Positions 52,197 through 61,454 of a DNA stretch of 64,000 nt are shown here, one piece after another. Within the stretch, counting starts at the first letter, position 1. The number at the start of each line of letters is the position of its first letter. The position numbers and the translations under genes were made by a program. The DNA comes from RUG14223 sp051881075 (GTDB taxonomy: Bacteria; Bacillota; Clostridia; Oscillospirales; Acutalibacteraceae). The notes under the pieces are model-generated. The model made no database searches. It saw nothing but the letters and a program-made list of their open reading frames with translations, and was not told the DNA's origin. The DNA is taken from positions 1 through 64,000 of the forward strand of contig JBJEPE010000024.1 in NCBI GenBank assembly GCA_051881075.1. Direction: 5' to 3'.

Positions 52197-53176
52197 GAGA
52201 ACATACAGATGTATTTAACAATGTTTTACATCGGAGAGATGAATATAATATGGAGCTAAAAAGGCGTAGAGGAATTTACATCAAAGCAATGGGTATAACA
52301 GCCTGCCTATGTCTGGCTATATTTGCCGGCATTATTACATGGCAGCAAGTAAGCTTACACAATTCATCGCCTCAATCACCTGTTGATACCCCTGCAAGCA
52401 CTGTTTCAATAAAGTATAACGGTTACGGTGATATTATATACGGAGAAGTACACGAAATCAAAACTTGGGACGAGTTGACTAGCGCAGAACGTTACAGTGC
52501 CTTAAAAATTGACAGTAATGAGTATTCCTCATTGACGGTTTATGTCGATACGGCTGATATAGGTAACAAGCTGGGTACTTATGAGGTATCAGGATATGAC
52601 GAATATGATAAACGCCACAGTATTGAGGCTGATGTATTCGCTATAAACAAAGTATCTGAAAAATGTGCCGTTTATGTAAAGCTTGATGATATCGATGGAT
52701 ATATAGCTTTTGTAAATCCTTATTATAAACCGGAAAACTTAGGGCAATTTATCACGGATCTTAATTTGACCGAAACACTTAGCTTTGGCTCAGCATATTA
52801 TGAATATACACAAAACGCTGTATCTGAAACCGTTATTTATGATGATTTTGAAGATAAAACTGCGTGGGATATTCTACTGAATAAGACAGATATTCAAAAT
52901 GTACTTGACTATGATACTATGAATTTTGATGAACAAATTATTAGTATTGCTGTTGATATGCCGGAATTAGGATATACAAATAGGTCTATGTGGCTAACCA
53001 AAGACGGATATTTGCACACAAATATACTTGAAACCGGCAAGGCATTCTTTATAGGTAAAGATACGGTAGAAAGATTTACGGAAACCGTAATTAACACCTA
53101 TACCGGTCATAAAATCAGTTACACAAATACACAAGAAGGCGCAGAAAGTGCCTCCGCAGAAAATTCCCCTGAATAA
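52193..53176 (+). CDS. Single-pass membrane protein, probable anti-sigma factor
   Basis: 327 residues. A short charged cytosolic part (1-30), one membrane helix (~31-50) and a long extracytoplasmic domain with a Thr/Pro-rich linker. Position and 4-nt overlap downstream of an ECF sigma gene, and topology, fit an anti-sigma factor, but no named anti-sigma motif is recognised. The C-terminus is strand-rich and of unknown fold. Confidence 0.65.
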   Translation: MREHTDVFNNVLHRRDEYNMELKRRRGIYIKAMGITACLCLAIFAGIITWQQVSLHNSSPQSPVDTPASTVSIKYNGYGDIIYGEVHEIKTWDELTSAERYSALKIDSNEYSSLTVYVDTADIGNKLGTYEVSGYDEYDKRHSIEADVFAINKVSEKCAVYVKLDDIDGYIAFVNPYYKPENLGQFITDLNLTETLSFGSAYYEYTQNAVSETVIYDDFEDKTAWDILLNKTDIQNVLDYDTMNFDEQIISIAVDMPELGYTNRSMWLTKDGYLHTNILETGKAFFIGKDTVERFTETVINTYTGHKISYTNTQEGAESASAENSPE

Positions 53177-53579
53177 TTATAAAAATAACAAAGCTTATCC
53201 CCAAATAAGTAAAAAATATATAATTCCCTTAGTGTAGCATCGAATTTTTTGTTTTTTCAGTTGTCTACTCTAAGGGGATTATACCCTGATTCTGTCACTT
53301 CTATTTTGTAACTTTTTTTACTACCAGTTGACAAAAGTGGGAATTTAATGTTAAAATATTCATTGAAAATAGCTCCTTTGATATTTTGTTTGTTTTGCCA
53401 GTAAACATTATATCACTTTTGGAGTCTATTTTCTTTTTTATTTGTCACCTATCAATCATTATATAAAAATAAGTAAACAAACATACTAAAACTTGATATA
53501 GATGGAAATTTGAGCTATTGAAATCAGTTTTTATCTACTGTAAGACATCTTTCTTACTACAGATAATTGCATTTTTCTC
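53177..53579. other. AT-rich intergenic region with an inverted repeat
   Basis: About 400 bp with no gene. An imperfect inverted repeat spans 53219-53283 (arms TATAAT-CCCTTAG-GTAG and CTAC-CTAAGGG-ATTATA) around a T-rich loop; it may end the sigma/anti-sigma transcript or be a small mobile repeat. A T-rich stretch follows. Confidence 0.5.
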
Positions 53580-53666
53580 TTGACAATTCAATAAAACTGT
53601 ACTATAATAAAAATAACAATCATTCTTATATTTTATAAAAAAGAGCATTAATTCTGCTCTTTTTAA
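53580..53666 (+). promoter_or_regulatory. Rubrerythrin promoter with PerR/Fur-like box and leader terminator
   Basis: TTGACA (53580-53585), 17 bp and TATAAT (53603-53608) form a full-consensus promoter. Directly after it, 53614-53628 (TAACAATCATTCTTA) matches the PerR consensus TTATAATNATTATAA at 10 of 14 fixed positions. An intrinsic-terminator-like hairpin (GAGCA...TGCTC with T5, 53637-53666) lies between promoter and gene. Control by peroxide stress is known for clostridial rubrerythrins; here inferred. Confidence 0.65.
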
Positions 53667-53709
53667 TATACAAAAATTTTAATTTATATTAAATAAGGAG
53701 AGAAAAACT

Positions 53710-54354
53710 ATGAAAACTTATAAGTGTAAAGTATGCGGCGAAGTATTTACCGTTAAAGACGGTGAGCAGGCAGTATGCCCTAAGTGCCGTCAGAGTGGAG
53801 ATAAGCTTGAGGTTATTAGCAACAAGTATGTAGGTACTCAGACAGAAAAAAATCTTGAGGCAGCATTCGCAGGTGAATCACAGGCAAGAAACAAATATAC
53901 ATATTTTGCTTCTGTAGCTAAAAAAGAAGGCTACGAGCAAATTGCCGCTATGTTCCTTAAAACAGCAGACAACGAGAAAGAACACGCAAAGATGTGGTTT
54001 AAGGAGCTTTCAGGTCTTGGCAATACAGCAGAAAACTTAAGTGCAGCCGCTGACGGTGAAAACTTTGAGTGGACAGATATGTACGAAGGCTTTGCAAAGA
54101 CAGCAGAAGAAGAAGGATTCCCGGAGCTTGCCGCTAAGTTCCGTATGGTAGGTGCTATCGAGAAGCACCATGAAGAGCGTTACCGTGCCCTTCTCAACAA
54201 TGTTGAAACAGCAGCCGTATTTGAAAAGAGCGAAGTTAAAGTATGGGAATGCCGTAACTGCGGTCATATAGTAGTAGGTACTAAGGCACCTGACATCTGC
54301 CCTGTATGCGCTCATCCACAGTCATACTTTGAGATAAACGCAAAGAACTATTAA
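53710..54354 (+). CDS. Rubrerythrin with rubredoxin-like domains at both ends
   Basis: 214 residues, longer than the usual ~190. The N-terminus has a zinc/iron ribbon (YKCKVCGEVFTVKDGEQAVC-x2-C). The middle is a ferritin-like diiron domain (AGESQARNKYTYFA, NEKEHAKMW, EKHHEERY). The C-terminus is rubredoxin-like (CRNCGHIVVG and CPVCAHP). It reduces hydrogen peroxide in anaerobes using electrons passed to the diiron centre. Strong RBS (AAGGAGAG). Terminated by a hairpin at 54385-54419. Confidence 0.9.
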   Translation: MKTYKCKVCGEVFTVKDGEQAVCPKCRQSGDKLEVISNKYVGTQTEKNLEAAFAGESQARNKYTYFASVAKKEGYEQIAAMFLKTADNEKEHAKMWFKELSGLGNTAENLSAAADGENFEWTDMYEGFAKTAEEEGFPELAAKFRMVGAIEKHHEERYRALLNNVETAAVFEKSEVKVWECRNCGHIVVGTKAPDICPVCAHPQSYFEINAKNY

Positions 54355-54384
54355 TATAAGATATAAAATCAAATAAGTCTTTAA

Positions 54385-54419
54385 ATGGACTGTAAAACTT
54401 ATAGTTTTTACAGTCCATT
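54385..54419 (+). terminator. Terminator of rubrerythrin gene
   Basis: ATGGACTGTAAAACT pairs with AGTTTTTACAGTCCAT; T-rich sequence follows on the plus strand. Confidence 0.75.
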
Positions 54420-54483
54420 ACTTTTGTATATTGAGTAAAACGATATTATACAATTTTTTATTACCAAAAATTATCATAAACTA

Positions 54484-54511
54484 TTGACATTTGTCACATT
54501 GTGAGTATAAT
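54484..54511 (+). promoter_or_regulatory. Promoter of the TetR-ABC operon
   Basis: TTGACA (54484-54489), 16-bp spacer and TATAAT (54506-54511). The spacer holds TTGTCACATTGTGA, a partial dyad that the TetR protein could bind for autorepression. Confidence 0.75.
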
Positions 54512-54567
54512 GTATATGTCTAACTTATGTTATATAACGCACAATTTATTAAAAGGGGGGGAAGAGT

Positions 54568-55212
54568 ATGCCGCCAAAGACTAAATTTACCAGAGATGAT
54601 ATTATTAACGCTGCATTTGAAATAGCAAGACAGGAAGGCTTTGATTCTGTTGTAGCACGCAATGTAGGCAAAAAGTTAGGCTCTACAGTCAGCCCTATAT
54701 TTACAGCGTTTGAAAATATGGAAGAGCTTAAGAAAGAAGTTTACTATTTAGCTAAAAAAAGATGCAGTGACTATCTGTGTGAATGTGTAAAATACACACC
54801 TGCGTTTAAAGAATTCGGCATACGCTGGGTTCAGTTAGCCTTTAATGAACCTAACCTTTACCGTCTTGTTTTCTTAGGTGAGGGTGAAGCACTAAACAGT
54901 GTTGACTCAATACAGGCGTGGTTCACCGACATAATCGATATGCTCGTCAAAGAATCTATGCAAACATTTGACATAAGTCAGGAAGATGCGCTAAGGCTTA
55001 TCAGCCAGATGATAATACACGCTAACGGTATAGCCGTATTCGGTATGAAGCACGTTGCCAGCTTTGATATGGCACAAACCGGCAGACTTTTAAGCGAAGC
55101 CTGCATCGGACTTGTTATTATGTATAAAACGGCCGCCGGTACATATAATCCGGAGCTTGCCTCACATATGGCATCGGCAATAGCAAATATACCGAAACAA
55201 ATAAAAAAATAA
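54568..55212 (+). CDS. TetR family transcriptional regulator of the ABC exporter
   Basis: 214 residues. The TetR helix-turn-helix (DSVVARNVGKKLGSTVSPIF) is followed by a C-terminal domain of the TetR_C type. It is the first gene of an operon with an ABC-2 exporter, 19 nt downstream; the usual arrangement for a drug- or lipid-responsive exporter. RBS is AAGGGGGG. Confidence 0.85.
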   Translation: MPPKTKFTRDDIINAAFEIARQEGFDSVVARNVGKKLGSTVSPIFTAFENMEELKKEVYYLAKKRCSDYLCECVKYTPAFKEFGIRWVQLAFNEPNLYRLVFLGEGEALNSVDSIQAWFTDIIDMLVKESMQTFDISQEDALRLISQMIIHANGIAVFGMKHVASFDMAQTGRLLSEACIGLVIMYKTAAGTYNPELASHMASAIANIPKQIKK

Positions 55213-55231
55213 TTAAATATGAGGTGATAAT

Positions 55232-56146
55232 GTGGAACACATTATAAGTATTAGCAACTTAAATAAATCCTTTGGTGAAGTTAAGGCGGTACAAAACCTT
55301 TCCTTTCACGTAAAAGAGGGTGAACTTTTTGCATTCTTAGGAGTAAACGGCGCAGGTAAAAGTACCACAATCTCTATCATGTGCGGTCAACTCGCAAAGG
55401 ATAGCGGAAACGTTGAGATATGCGGAAAAGACATTGATAAAAATATGAGAGAAACCTCACGTAATCTGGGCGTAGTTTTTCAGAATTCGATGCTAGATCA
55501 GGTATTATCCGTTAAGGATAATTTGAAGTCAAGAGCCGCCCTTTACGGAATTACTGGTAAAGCGTTCAAGGCTCGCCTTGCAGAGCTTGCCAAGGCTCTC
55601 GACTTTGAGGATCTTTTGGACAGAACCGTGGGTAAGCTTTCAGGAGGACAACGCCGCAGGGTAGACATAGCACGTGCGCTTTTGCACCATCCTAAAATTC
55701 TTATCTTAGATGAGCCTACCACAGGACTTGATCCGCAGACAAGAAAGCTTCTATGGAATGTAGTTTCAGAACTACGTAAGAAAGAAAAAATGACTGTTTT
55801 TCTCACTACTCACTATATGGAGGAAGCCGCTGACGCAGACTACGTTATAATCCTTGACAGCGGCAAAATTGCCGCAGAGGGTACTCCGCTTGAACTGAAA
55901 AACACATATACAGGCGACTTTATAACACTATATAACGTTGATGAAGAAAAGGTAAAAGCACTTGGATATAATTATGAAGCTATCAGAGATGCCTACAGAG
56001 TAGCCGTACCAAATACTGCCGCCGCAACAAAATTAATAATTGAAAATTCTGACTTGTTTGCTGATTTTGAGATAACTAAGGGTAAAATGGACGACGTATT
56101 CTTAAATGTTACAGGTAAAAAATTATCAGGAGGTGCAGAGAAATGA
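55232..56146 (+). CDS. ABC-2 type exporter ATP-binding protein
   Basis: 304 residues starting at GTG after GAGGTG. GVNGAGKST Walker A, LSGGQRRRVDIARAL signature and LILDEPTTGLDP Walker B are intact. The C-terminal ~80 residues are of the DrrA-like kind. Overlaps the permease gene by 4 nt. Substrate unknown. Confidence 0.9.
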   Translation: MEHIISISNLNKSFGEVKAVQNLSFHVKEGELFAFLGVNGAGKSTTISIMCGQLAKDSGNVEICGKDIDKNMRETSRNLGVVFQNSMLDQVLSVKDNLKSRAALYGITGKAFKARLAELAKALDFEDLLDRTVGKLSGGQRRRVDIARALLHHPKILILDEPTTGLDPQTRKLLWNVVSELRKKEKMTVFLTTHYMEEAADADYVIILDSGKIAAEGTPLELKNTYTGDFITLYNVDEEKVKALGYNYEAIRDAYRVAVPNTAAATKLIIENSDLFADFEITKGKMDDVFLNVTGKKLSGGAEK

Positions 56147-57039
56147 AAGAACTTTTCGCTATGATAAAGCGTACAACCAAGCTTTTCTTCAAGGATAAGG
56201 GTATGTTGTTTTCTTCACTTATCACACCGCTTATTCTTCTTGTTTTATATTCTACATTTCTTTCAAATGTTTATAAAGACAGCTTTGTTTCAAACCTACC
56301 GGAAATGTTCACGGTATCTGACAGCATAATTGACGCGCTTGTAGGCAGTCAGTTATTATCTTCTCTGCTTGCAGTTAGCTGCATAACGGTTGCATTTTGC
56401 TCTAACCTGATAATGGTGCAGGATAAAGTAACAGGCGCTATCCGTGACATAACTGTGACACCGGTGAAAAAATCAACACTTGCACTCAGCTATTACATAT
56501 CTACGGTATTTTCTACATTAATTATCTGCCTGATCGCCACAGGTGCAGGATTTTTATATCTTGCAAAAATGGGCTGGTACCTTACATTTACCGATGTATT
56601 GTTAATACTGCTTGACGTATTTCTTCTTGTTATGTTCGGTACTGCACTTTCATCAATTATCAACGTATTTCTTACATCGCAAGGACAAATGTCCGCTGTA
56701 GGCACTATTGTAAGCTCAGGCTACGGTTTTATTTGCGGTGCATATATGCCTATATCTAATTTCTCAACCGGACTGCAAACAGTCCTCTCATTCTTACCGG
56801 GTACATACGGTACATCACTTATACGCAATCATATAATGCGCGGTGTATTTGATGAAATGGGCAATGTGGGCTTCCCTGCACAGGTAGTTGACAGCATTAA
56901 GGACTCTATCGACTGCAACATCTACTTCTTTGACAATAAGGTAAGCACAGGTACAATGTTCGCTATAATGTGCATTACGGTAGCCGTACTTGTTCTTATA
57001 TATGTTATGATGAACTTACTTAAAAGAAAGCAAAAGTAA
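56143..57039 (+). CDS. ABC-2 type exporter permease
   Basis: 298 residues with six membrane segments, including the N-terminal one at ~22-42 and a C-terminal one at ~270-292. Belongs to the ABC2_membrane family (LAVSCITVAFCSNLIMVQDK and SSGYGFICGAYMPI). Translationally coupled to its ATPase. A terminator follows at 57052-57104. Confidence 0.88.
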   Translation: MKELFAMIKRTTKLFFKDKGMLFSSLITPLILLVLYSTFLSNVYKDSFVSNLPEMFTVSDSIIDALVGSQLLSSLLAVSCITVAFCSNLIMVQDKVTGAIRDITVTPVKKSTLALSYYISTVFSTLIICLIATGAGFLYLAKMGWYLTFTDVLLILLDVFLLVMFGTALSSIINVFLTSQGQMSAVGTIVSSGYGFICGAYMPISNFSTGLQTVLSFLPGTYGTSLIRNHIMRGVFDEMGNVGFPAQVVDSIKDSIDCNIYFFDNKVSTGTMFAIMCITVAVLVLIYVMMNLLKRKQK

Positions 57040-57051
57040 TAATTAATTTAC

Positions 57052-57104
57052 AGCGCAGATAACGGTTAGCATTTAATAAAAAGTCGATATCTGCGCCATT
57101 TTTA
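57052..57104 (+). terminator. Terminator of the TetR-ABC operon
   Basis: GCGCAGATA (57053-57061) pairs with TATCTGCGC (57088-57096), followed by T5 at 57099-57103. Confidence 0.75.
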
Positions 57105-57162
57105 TAATATGAGATTTTTATATCAGGATAAAGCATAGATATTTACTCAAAGAAGGGGTCAA

Positions 57163-57693
57163 ATGATATTAACAACAAAGCGACTTATACTTCGCCCGTG
57201 GCAGGATTCTGACGCAGAGGACTTATATAAATACGCATCAGATGACCGTGTAGGACCTGCCGCAGGTTGGCCACCGCACACAAGCGTAGAAAACAGCCTT
57301 GAAATTATAAGAAGCGTTTTTTCTGAACCTGAAACATATGCAGTATGTTTGAAAGAAAACAACAAGCCTATAGGAAGTGCAGGAATTATGATGGGCAAAT
57401 ACAGTAACTTAAATATACCCGATGATGAGGGCGAAATAGGTTACTGGTTAGGCGTACCGTTTTGGGGACAGGGACTAATACCTGAGGCGGTAAACGAGCT
57501 TATCCGATACGGCTTTGAGGATTTAAGGCTAAAAAAGCTATGGTGCGGATACTTTGACGGAAATGAAAAATCACGCCGTGTACAAGAAAAATGCGGCTTT
57601 AAATACCAATATTCACACATAGTTTATTGGGATCTGATGAAAGATAACTTAACTGAACACATATCATTATTAATTAATCCAAAGGAGATTTGA
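57163..57693 (+). CDS. GNAT family N-acetyltransferase
   Basis: 176 residues of the RimJ/RimL type: TKRLILRPWQDSDAEDLY at the start, GEIGYWLGVPFWGQGLIPEA for acetyl-CoA binding, and EKCGFKY near the end. It acetylates an amino group of a protein or small molecule; the substrate is not readable. RBS is AAGGGGT. Followed after 3 nt by the flavodoxin-like gene. Confidence 0.88.
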   Translation: MILTTKRLILRPWQDSDAEDLYKYASDDRVGPAAGWPPHTSVENSLEIIRSVFSEPETYAVCLKENNKPIGSAGIMMGKYSNLNIPDDEGEIGYWLGVPFWGQGLIPEAVNELIRYGFEDLRLKKLWCGYFDGNEKSRRVQEKCGFKYQYSHIVYWDLMKDNLTEHISLLINPKEI

Positions 57694-57696
57694 ACA

Positions 57697-58392
57697 TTGA
57701 ATATAACTATAATACACGGTCAAAATCATAAAGGTTCTACATACCATATAGCACGAATGCTGGCAGAGAAAATAGGCGGAGATATTACGGAATTTATGCT
57801 TCCCCGTGACTTTGATGAATTTTGCGTGGGATGCGTAACCTGTATGTGCAAAAGTGAAACACTCTGCCCACATTATGAAAAGCTAAAGCCTATTACCGAG
57901 GCAATAGATAAATCGGATGTAATAATCTTCGCAAGTCCTGTTTACGTATTGCACGCCACAGGCTCAATGAAAGCACTTCTCGACCATTATGCGTACAGAT
58001 GGATGGTACACCGCCCTGAAGAAAAAATGTTTAAAAAGCAAGCCGTATGTATATCTACAGCCGCAGGTTCAGGAATGAAGAGCACCATGAAAGATATGGC
58101 TGACAGTACATCATTCTGGGGCATTCCTAAAACATATAAGCTAGGCATGGCAGTAGCAGAAACATCGTGGGATAGGGTCAAGGACAGTAAAAAAGAAAAG
58201 GCAGAGAAAAAAACAACTGCATTGGCTAAAAAAATCAACAGAAAACACGGTAAAGTTAAAACATCACTTAAAAGTAAAATAGTATTCAGAGTTATGCGCC
58301 TTATGCAAAAGAACGGATGGAACGACGCCGACGTTAATTACTGGAAAGAAAAAGGCTGGCTTGATAAAGCACGTCCGTGGAAACAAATTTAA
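57697..58392 (+). CDS. Flavodoxin-like NAD(P)H-dependent reductase family protein
   Basis: 231 residues starting at TTG, with AAGGAG upstream. The flavodoxin-like fold is shown by HGQNHKGSTYHIARML (FMN phosphate loop), then CVGCVTCMCKSETLCPHYEK, a Cys-rich stretch as in iron-sulfur flavoproteins, and VIIFASPVYVLHATGSMKALLDH. A long C-terminal basic region is unusual. Likely transfers electrons using FMN. Convergent with the YitT gene, with a shared terminator. Confidence 0.78.
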   Translation: MNITIIHGQNHKGSTYHIARMLAEKIGGDITEFMLPRDFDEFCVGCVTCMCKSETLCPHYEKLKPITEAIDKSDVIIFASPVYVLHATGSMKALLDHYAYRWMVHRPEEKMFKKQAVCISTAAGSGMKSTMKDMADSTSFWGIPKTYKLGMAVAETSWDRVKDSKKEKAEKKTTALAKKINRKHGKVKTSLKSKIVFRVMRLMQKNGWNDADVNYWKEKGWLDKARPWKQI

Positions 58393-58400
58393 ATACATAA

Positions 58401-58441
58401 AAATCGGTATATCGTTACGCACAGTTAAGATATACCGATTT
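58401..58441. terminator. Bidirectional terminator between convergent genes
   Basis: Perfect 13-bp stem AAATCGGTATATC/GATATACCGATTT, followed by AT-rich sequence on both sides; serves the flavodoxin-like gene (plus) and the YitT-like gene (minus). Confidence 0.85.
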
Positions 58442-58457
58442 ATTTGTTATAATATCA

Positions 58458-59069
58458 TTATGATTTAGTTTTTCTTTTAAATTCAATTTTTTGTATATAC
58501 CCTATTATCTGTCCTGACAAGACTACGGTTAATAGTGAGTAAACTATCTTTTTCAGCGGAATATAACTAAGCGACAAAGTAAGCACAATAAGATCACTTA
58601 TAAGATATATCCATTGTATTTCTTTTTTCATTATTTTTGATAAGCTCATTGCCAAAGCGTCATCTCCACCGGGCGCACCGCCTGCACGTACGCTCAGTCC
58701 TACACCTACGCCAACAAACACAGCACCTATAATTGCCGCCGCAAGCGGATACTGCTCTATATTAGGATATATCGGAGGAAATTGCTCAAATATAGCATAA
58801 AAAAGTGAAAATCCACCTCCTGCTACGGCACTGTAAAATATAAATTTACCGCCCAGCGTTTTATATCCGAGCAAATAGCACACAATGTTAAGGATAAGTC
58901 CTGATATAGCAGGCGAAAGCCCAAACAGTTGATACAATAATAATGTAAGTCCGAGTACTCCGCCCTCTGTCACGCCTGAAAACGAATGAATATTATAAAG
59001 TCCAAAGGCGAGTATAGAGCTGCCAAGCAATGCAATAAGACAATTCTTTATTTTTATGTTTTGTATCAT
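58458..59069 (-). CDS. YitT family membrane protein
   Basis: 203 residues from ATG 59069, which follows GGGGGG-AA; a longer frame starts upstream but has no RBS. Five membrane segments, with SFSGVTEGGVLGLTLLLYQL and RAGGAPGGDDALAMSLSK as characteristic loops. It is shorter than the two-domain YitT (~280) because the C-terminal DUF2179 is missing, and it may be the YczE-like or short YitT subfamily. Transport role inferred; substrate unknown. Confidence 0.75.
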   Translation of the reverse strand: MIQNIKIKNCLIALLGSSILAFGLYNIHSFSGVTEGGVLGLTLLLYQLFGLSPAISGLILNIVCYLLGYKTLGGKFIFYSAVAGGGFSLFYAIFEQFPPIYPNIEQYPLAAAIIGAVFVGVGVGLSVRAGGAPGGDDALAMSLSKIMKKEIQWIYLISDLIVLTLSLSYIPLKKIVYSLLTVVLSGQIIGYIQKIEFKRKTKS

Positions 59070-59263
59070 ACGGTTCTGTTCCCCCCTATTTTGTTGATAT
59101 TGATATTCTGCGCCGATATAATTACATAAAATATAAACTATAATACAGCTTAATCGCAAGGTAGTGTTTTAAATTAAAATCAATGATGAGAGCTTTACAG
59201 CAGATAATTAAGACGTCTATGTATGAGTAATACACGTCAATTTATACAGATACACATTAAAAC

Positions 59264-59293
59264 GGCACTATTGGCTATCCTGTCAATAGTGCC
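59264..59293 (-). terminator. Terminator of the GH25 gene
   Basis: GGCACTATTG (59264-59273) pairs with CAATAGTGCC (59284-59293), followed on the minus strand by GTTTTAATG. Confidence 0.7.
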
Positions 59294-59313
59294 TTAATTA
59301 TGTTAAGAATAAT

Positions 59314-60369
59314 TCAATAAGCCTTCATACTTATGTTTAAATCTACATTGCCCTCAATACCGTCAATAGAGCCGGTATATGAATATTGCCATATATCATA
59401 CCTATAGTTAAAGCTTGCATTGCCGCCATCCTCAGTAAGCCAGATATCATAATCCTTAAGCGCTTCTAAGTCATATTTAAGATATGCTATCCTCTTTGAC
59501 ATATAGATTGCCGGAGTATAGCCTGCTTGCTTTACGGTTTCACAAAAAGCTTTTGCACATTGATTCAGTGTTTCTACTGAAACATTGTCAGTACGGGCTT
59601 CGTTAGTTCCTATTACCTCCCAGTCGAAGGCAATAGGATATGTAATATCGTAATCCTTGATAATCTCTAGCAAGGTATTAGCCTCATCAACAGCCTCCTG
59701 AACACTAGTGGCCTGTGAGAAGAAATAACCGCCAAGCTTGATACCAGCCTCGTCAGCCGCAGCAAGGTTTTGACGGCACATCTCATCAACTACTATGTTT
59801 CCAACTTCTCCATAGCCTCTGAAACCTATTCTTATCATAGCAAAATCTATGCCTGCTTGCTTTACTTTGTGCCAATCAATATTACCCTGAAATTCAGAAA
59901 CATCTATTCCGGCAGCAGAGCATTTTTTACCGTCAACGTAATATTCTTTTATTCCGTTACTTTCAATAAAGTTCTCATCACTGTAGCAATTTTTGTCTAC
60001 ACCCTCAAGTTCACTTATCCACATTTCTCCCAGATAACTGTCTTTAAGGAGTATCTTTCCGCTGCCGTCTGAGTCCACATTAGGGTTATCATACTCTGTT
60101 ATTTCCCATTTATCAAGTGCATCGTCACCGCCAAGCGATAAATGCCAACCGAATTTTTCGGCACACAGCAGTACGGATAAGATAAGTATAACCAATATAA
60201 GTAAAATTATAATAATACTAGTAAGTATATTTTTATGTTTTTTCTCAAGAGCCGTTACGGTCTGAGCAGTTACAATACTATCAGTCAATAGCTTAGGCTG
60301 TTGATTTTCGCTTTCTTCGGGTAAGATCTCATTTTTTGATATTTCTGTAGTTTCATTCATCATGATCAC
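59314..60369 (-). CDS. Membrane-anchored GH25 lysozyme
   Basis: 351 residues. The N-terminus is cytosolic and acidic (1-~46), followed by one membrane helix (~48-69), so the catalytic domain faces outside. Residues ~160-351 are GH25: GIDVSEFQGNIDWHKVKQAG and FAMIRIGFRGY, with the acidic pair in AFDWEVIG. It hydrolyses peptidoglycan. Start at the second or third ATG is also possible (MIMMNETTEI). Its operon neighbour upstream is 30 nt away. Confidence 0.88.
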   Translation of the reverse strand: MIMMNETTEISKNEILPEESENQQPKLLTDSIVTAQTVTALEKKHKNILTSIIIILLILVILILSVLLCAEKFGWHLSLGGDDALDKWEITEYDNPNVDSDGSGKILLKDSYLGEMWISELEGVDKNCYSDENFIESNGIKEYYVDGKKCSAAGIDVSEFQGNIDWHKVKQAGIDFAMIRIGFRGYGEVGNIVVDEMCRQNLAAADEAGIKLGGYFFSQATSVQEAVDEANTLLEIIKDYDITYPIAFDWEVIGTNEARTDNVSVETLNQCAKAFCETVKQAGYTPAIYMSKRIAYLKYDLEALKDYDIWLTEDGGNASFNYRYDIWQYSYTGSIDGIEGNVDLNISMKAY

Positions 60370-60398
60370 TTGCCTTTCATTTTTAACTTATGTATTGT

Positions 60399-61343
60399 TT
60401 ATACTCTCTTTACTACGTGAGAAACTTTGATCTTGTCAAGTGATGACTTTATCATAGAAAATGATGCCGCAGCAACAAATATGTATCCTACCACCAAATC
60501 TCTTACATAATTTGCCTTAATATCTACATCTTCTCTTAAGAAATCAGGTATAAGCTTATAGCAAGCAGAGAATGAATAATCAACATTATAATAATCTGAG
60601 AATGCAGACTTAATATCAAGCGCCAAACCTATATTTTGTGAAAGATATACCGTTAAAATTACAGCAATAACCGAAATAACTACGCCGACCTTTGTCATCT
60701 TGCCACCCAAAAGCTCATATCCCTTAAATGCCAAGGCAGCTATGATAAATCCTACAATACCTGAAATATATCCCAACTGTCCGACAAGGACCCACAGTAC
60801 GCCGCCTAAAATAGCGCCCAAAATAGCACCGGTTATTCCTAGCACAACGTTACTTTTGCGTGCGTTATCATTCAGTCTGCGCTCCGCATATACTGCATCA
60901 AGCTTTCTGTAACATTCGTCACATATATTCTCATATCTACTCTCTACTTGAGTTAATGCAGTAGTCGGATTTTGCTGTCCGCAGATTGCACATCCTGTTG
61001 GTAAAGAATTTGAATAGAAGCATGACGTACATATATCCAACAACTCATGAACCATATCTGCATACTTAACCGAATTTATTTTGCGTGAAAGAGTAATAGT
61101 AAACACCTTACCGTCAAAGCTATGTGTACCGAACATTGTGTTCATTTTTAGTCTTTGTACAAGGTTATTAACTATCTGCTCATTATCGCTTATCTCAAAG
61201 CTTACATTTATGCGTATTGTAGCCGGCAGATTTGCGTTATTTATCAACACATAGTATCCGTTATAAATACCGTTTATTAAGTCTTTGCGGCTCTGCATTA
61301 AAGAGGCATTGCCTGAAATATGTGATAATATATTATTGTTCAT
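60399..61343 (-). CDS. Hypothetical zinc-ribbon multi-pass membrane protein
   Basis: 314 residues. Residues ~1-110 are a strand-helix domain without known family. Then a CxxC...CxxC motif (CAICGQQN and CDECYRK, ~118-147) that would bind zinc. Four membrane segments follow (~167-190, 193-210, 217-236 and 286-302). Function unknown. A promoter is probably upstream of 61343; the RBS is GGAGG. Confidence 0.6.
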   Translation of the reverse strand: MNNNILSHISGNASLMQSRKDLINGIYNGYYVLINNANLPATIRINVSFEISDNEQIVNNLVQRLKMNTMFGTHSFDGKVFTITLSRKINSVKYADMVHELLDICTSCFYSNSLPTGCAICGQQNPTTALTQVESRYENICDECYRKLDAVYAERRLNDNARKSNVVLGITGAILGAILGGVLWVLVGQLGYISGIVGFIIAALAFKGYELLGGKMTKVGVVISVIAVILTVYLSQNIGLALDIKSAFSDYYNVDYSFSACYKLIPDFLREDVDIKANYVRDLVVGYIFVAAASFSMIKSSLDKIKVSHVVKRV

Positions 61344-61454
61344 TACATTTCCTCCGTGTTAATAGAAATTTATATTAATTAATTTTATCATATGCTATTT
61401 AAAAAATCAATACAATTATAGAATTTTGTCATAATACTGTATATTCTGGTATTT

